A DNA stretch of 64,000 bases, taken from the NCBI RefSeq assembly GCF_900167145.1, contig NZ_FUWG01000003.1:6684-70683 (forward strand), in the 5' to 3' direction. The translations under genes and the position numbers were made by a program. The notes beneath the pieces are model-generated. The model did no database searches. It was not told where the DNA came from and worked only from the letters and a program-made list of their open reading frames with translations. Positions 62,772-64,000 of this stretch are shown piece by piece (position 1 is the stretch's first letter; each line of letters starts with the position of its first letter). The DNA comes from Treponema porcinum. GTDB taxonomy: Bacteria; Spirochaetota; Spirochaetia; Treponematales; Treponemataceae.

Positions 62772-64000
62772 CTAAACATTGTCCGAAATGATTTCATCAG
62801 CATCCGGCACGTCTTCAACAAACTCGGCAGCATCAAGCATTTCCGCAGCGTCAGTTTCCTGTTCCATACTCGCCATAAACTCTTCTTTTATAGCCCTTGC
62901 TTCTTCTATCTCAGATTCAATAGAACTGAGATATTTCATTACAAGAACGCTTACGTCGTCTTCCATTTCATGAGACATAAAGCGCATAAGTTCATCGTGT
63001 TCAAACTGAGCCATACGCTGTGCCGGATACATCGCATTTGCTACCATAAGCCGCTGGATTCTGTCTTTTCCGAACTGTTCGCCGCGCAAAGAGTGCGACT
63101 CAATAAGACCGTCGGTACAGGCAAGAACAATGTCGTTCTTGTGCAGCTTTATCTGCTTTACAGAAATATAAGGCGAAATGTCGTTTACAAAGCCAAGAAT
63201 ATGACCGCTTCCCTGAATTTCAATGACGTTATTGTACGCCTCTGTATAAAGGAACATCGCCGGAATACCGCAGTTTATATAGTACATAGTATCATTTTCA
63301 AAATTAATGATTGCAAACATACCGGCAAAAATCGTACCTTTCTGCAGATTATAGCGGATAAATTTATTTACTTTTACGACAAGCTGCTTAAAGTCGTGCG
63401 TTTCCTCAAGATATGCGCGGATAATCGCCTTAAGGATGACCATACTCATACTTGCCGCAATACCCTTACCGCTTAAGTCACCCATTACAAACAGGTGGCG
63501 AGAATCCGTAAGGCGAATCATATCAACAAATTCACCGCCGATATTATGCGCCGGAACCATTATACATCCGGCATCAAGACGCGGATTTTTTACCGCATCC
63601 ATATTTTCCTGAATGGAAGTAATAATCTGGGCGGACATACGGAGTTCCCGGTTTACAGTACCGATAATTTCCTTGTTCGAAATATTCCGCATATAATAAC
63701 CGAATACGAAGAAGTACGAATACAGTTTTGTAAAGATGCTCAGGTCGTATTCTTTGTAATGGTCATTACCGGCTTTCATTCCAAGAATGATAATTCCGTG
63801 AACGTCACGACCTTCATTCAAAATGAACAGCGCATCTGCCTCAGTCTTTTTAAAGAAATCCTGAAGTTCCTTCTTGAACGGAGAAAGAGCGTGCACAGTT
63901 TCGACTTCTGTAAATATTACAACGTTACGCCCTATGTTCAGCAAAGATTCAAACAGAATTTCATAACTGTCAATCTTGTATTTTTTTCCGTTAGACGTAT
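62772..64000 (-). CDS. SpoIIE-type PP2C serine phosphatase, 5' end outside the window
   Basis: The frame stays open to base 64000 (reading KKYKIDSYEILFESLLNIGR ahead of the first internal start near 63944), so the N-terminus lies beyond the window. Visible are a GAF-like sensory part ('GRDVHGIIILGMKAGND') and a PP2C_SIG domain with 'VPAHNIGGEFVDMIRL', 'FVMGDLSGKGIAASMSM' (metal Asp) and 'IVLACTDGLIESH'. An acidic C-terminal tail (about the last 60 residues, many Glu and Ala) follows. It should dephosphorylate the STAS protein encoded next. Confidence 0.9.
   Translation of the reverse strand, partial: TSNGKKYKIDSYEILFESLLNIGRNVVIFTEVETVHALSPFKKELQDFFKKTEADALFILNEGRDVHGIIILGMKAGNDHYKEYDLSIFTKLYSYFFVFGYYMRNISNKEIIGTVNRELRMSAQIITSIQENMDAVKNPRLDAGCIMVPAHNIGGEFVDMIRLTDSRHLFVMGDLSGKGIAASMSMVILKAIIRAYLEETHDFKQLVVKVNKFIRYNLQKGTIFAGMFAIINFENDTMYYINCGIPAMFLYTEAYNNVIEIQGSGHILGFVNDISPYISVKQIKLHKNDIVLACTDGLIESHSLRGEQFGKDRIQRLMVANAMYPAQRMAQFEHDELMRFMSHEMEDDVSVLVMKYLSSIESEIEEARAIKEEFMASMEQETDAAEMLDAAEFVEDVPDADEIISDNV

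Noticed and set aside
62505..63476. 323-codon plus-strand ORF
   Set aside because: It is antisense to the STAS and SpoIIE-phosphatase genes, whose domain motifs are clear; its translation is Phe/Arg/His-rich without family features.

Overview
The window looks like a chromosomal segment of a spirochaete, most likely a host-associated Treponema. This is inferred from gene content: DUF4954, the IscU-like/GGGtGRT pair, SLBB export protein, many lipoproteins and beta-barrel proteins, and a promoter with a G10 tract like those known from Treponema surface genes. No rRNA or tRNA genes, CRISPR array, prophage or insertion-sequence transposase was found. Genes are dense and on both strands.

Layout. 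1-3771: an HU-like/DUF4469 protein, then a divergent control region with two matching inverted repeats and a tiny minus-strand transcription unit, then an AAA15 ATPase overlapping a D12 adenine methyltransferase (possible defence pair). 3801-9104: mutS2, rsgA and a CBS-type pyrophosphatase. 9120-14362: thiamine genes, with a TPP riboswitch, thiM, a YkoF-like/ThiE fusion, a HAD phosphatase, thiD, a multi-hairpin repeat and thiC. 14391-19431: sufCBDSU, which supplies Fe-S clusters such as the one ThiC needs. 19594-22476: a paired chromate-type transporter and gltX. 22657-24957: an outer-membrane barrel and a repeat-rich lipoprotein whose promoter spacer contains a G10 tract. 25245-27493: the IscU-like/GGGtGRT pair, a scar of a second GGGtGRT gene, and a 29-residue membrane peptide resembling holin-like type I toxins. 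27784-35832: an SLBB export protein, an autoregulated XRE repressor, DUF4954, a tyrosine phosphatase, an acetyltransferase and an M16-like protein lacking its zinc motif. 35875-43209: formyl-THF cyclo-ligase, M28 peptidase, a membrane signalling protein that has lost both phosphotransfer residues, a GH13 amylase and an esterase. 43219-50790: hairpin repeats, guaB with a second copy of the multi-hairpin repeat in its leader, parE with a histone-H1-like tail, membrane proteins, an antiporter and an ArsR regulator. 50848-64000: envelope proteins, two tandem fibronectin-III lipoproteins, leuS, and a VanY/STAS/SpoIIE-phosphatase group cut by the window end.

Two themes stand out. First, a roughly 220-bp chain of six hairpins occurs in two nearly identical copies, 10-20 bases before the start codons of thiC and guaB and in the same orientation to each gene; a decayed piece lies in the leader of a Fn3 lipoprotein. 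Second, many genes lack a Shine-Dalgarno sequence and have a -10 box ending 6-8 bases before ATG, so leaderless transcription appears common here.
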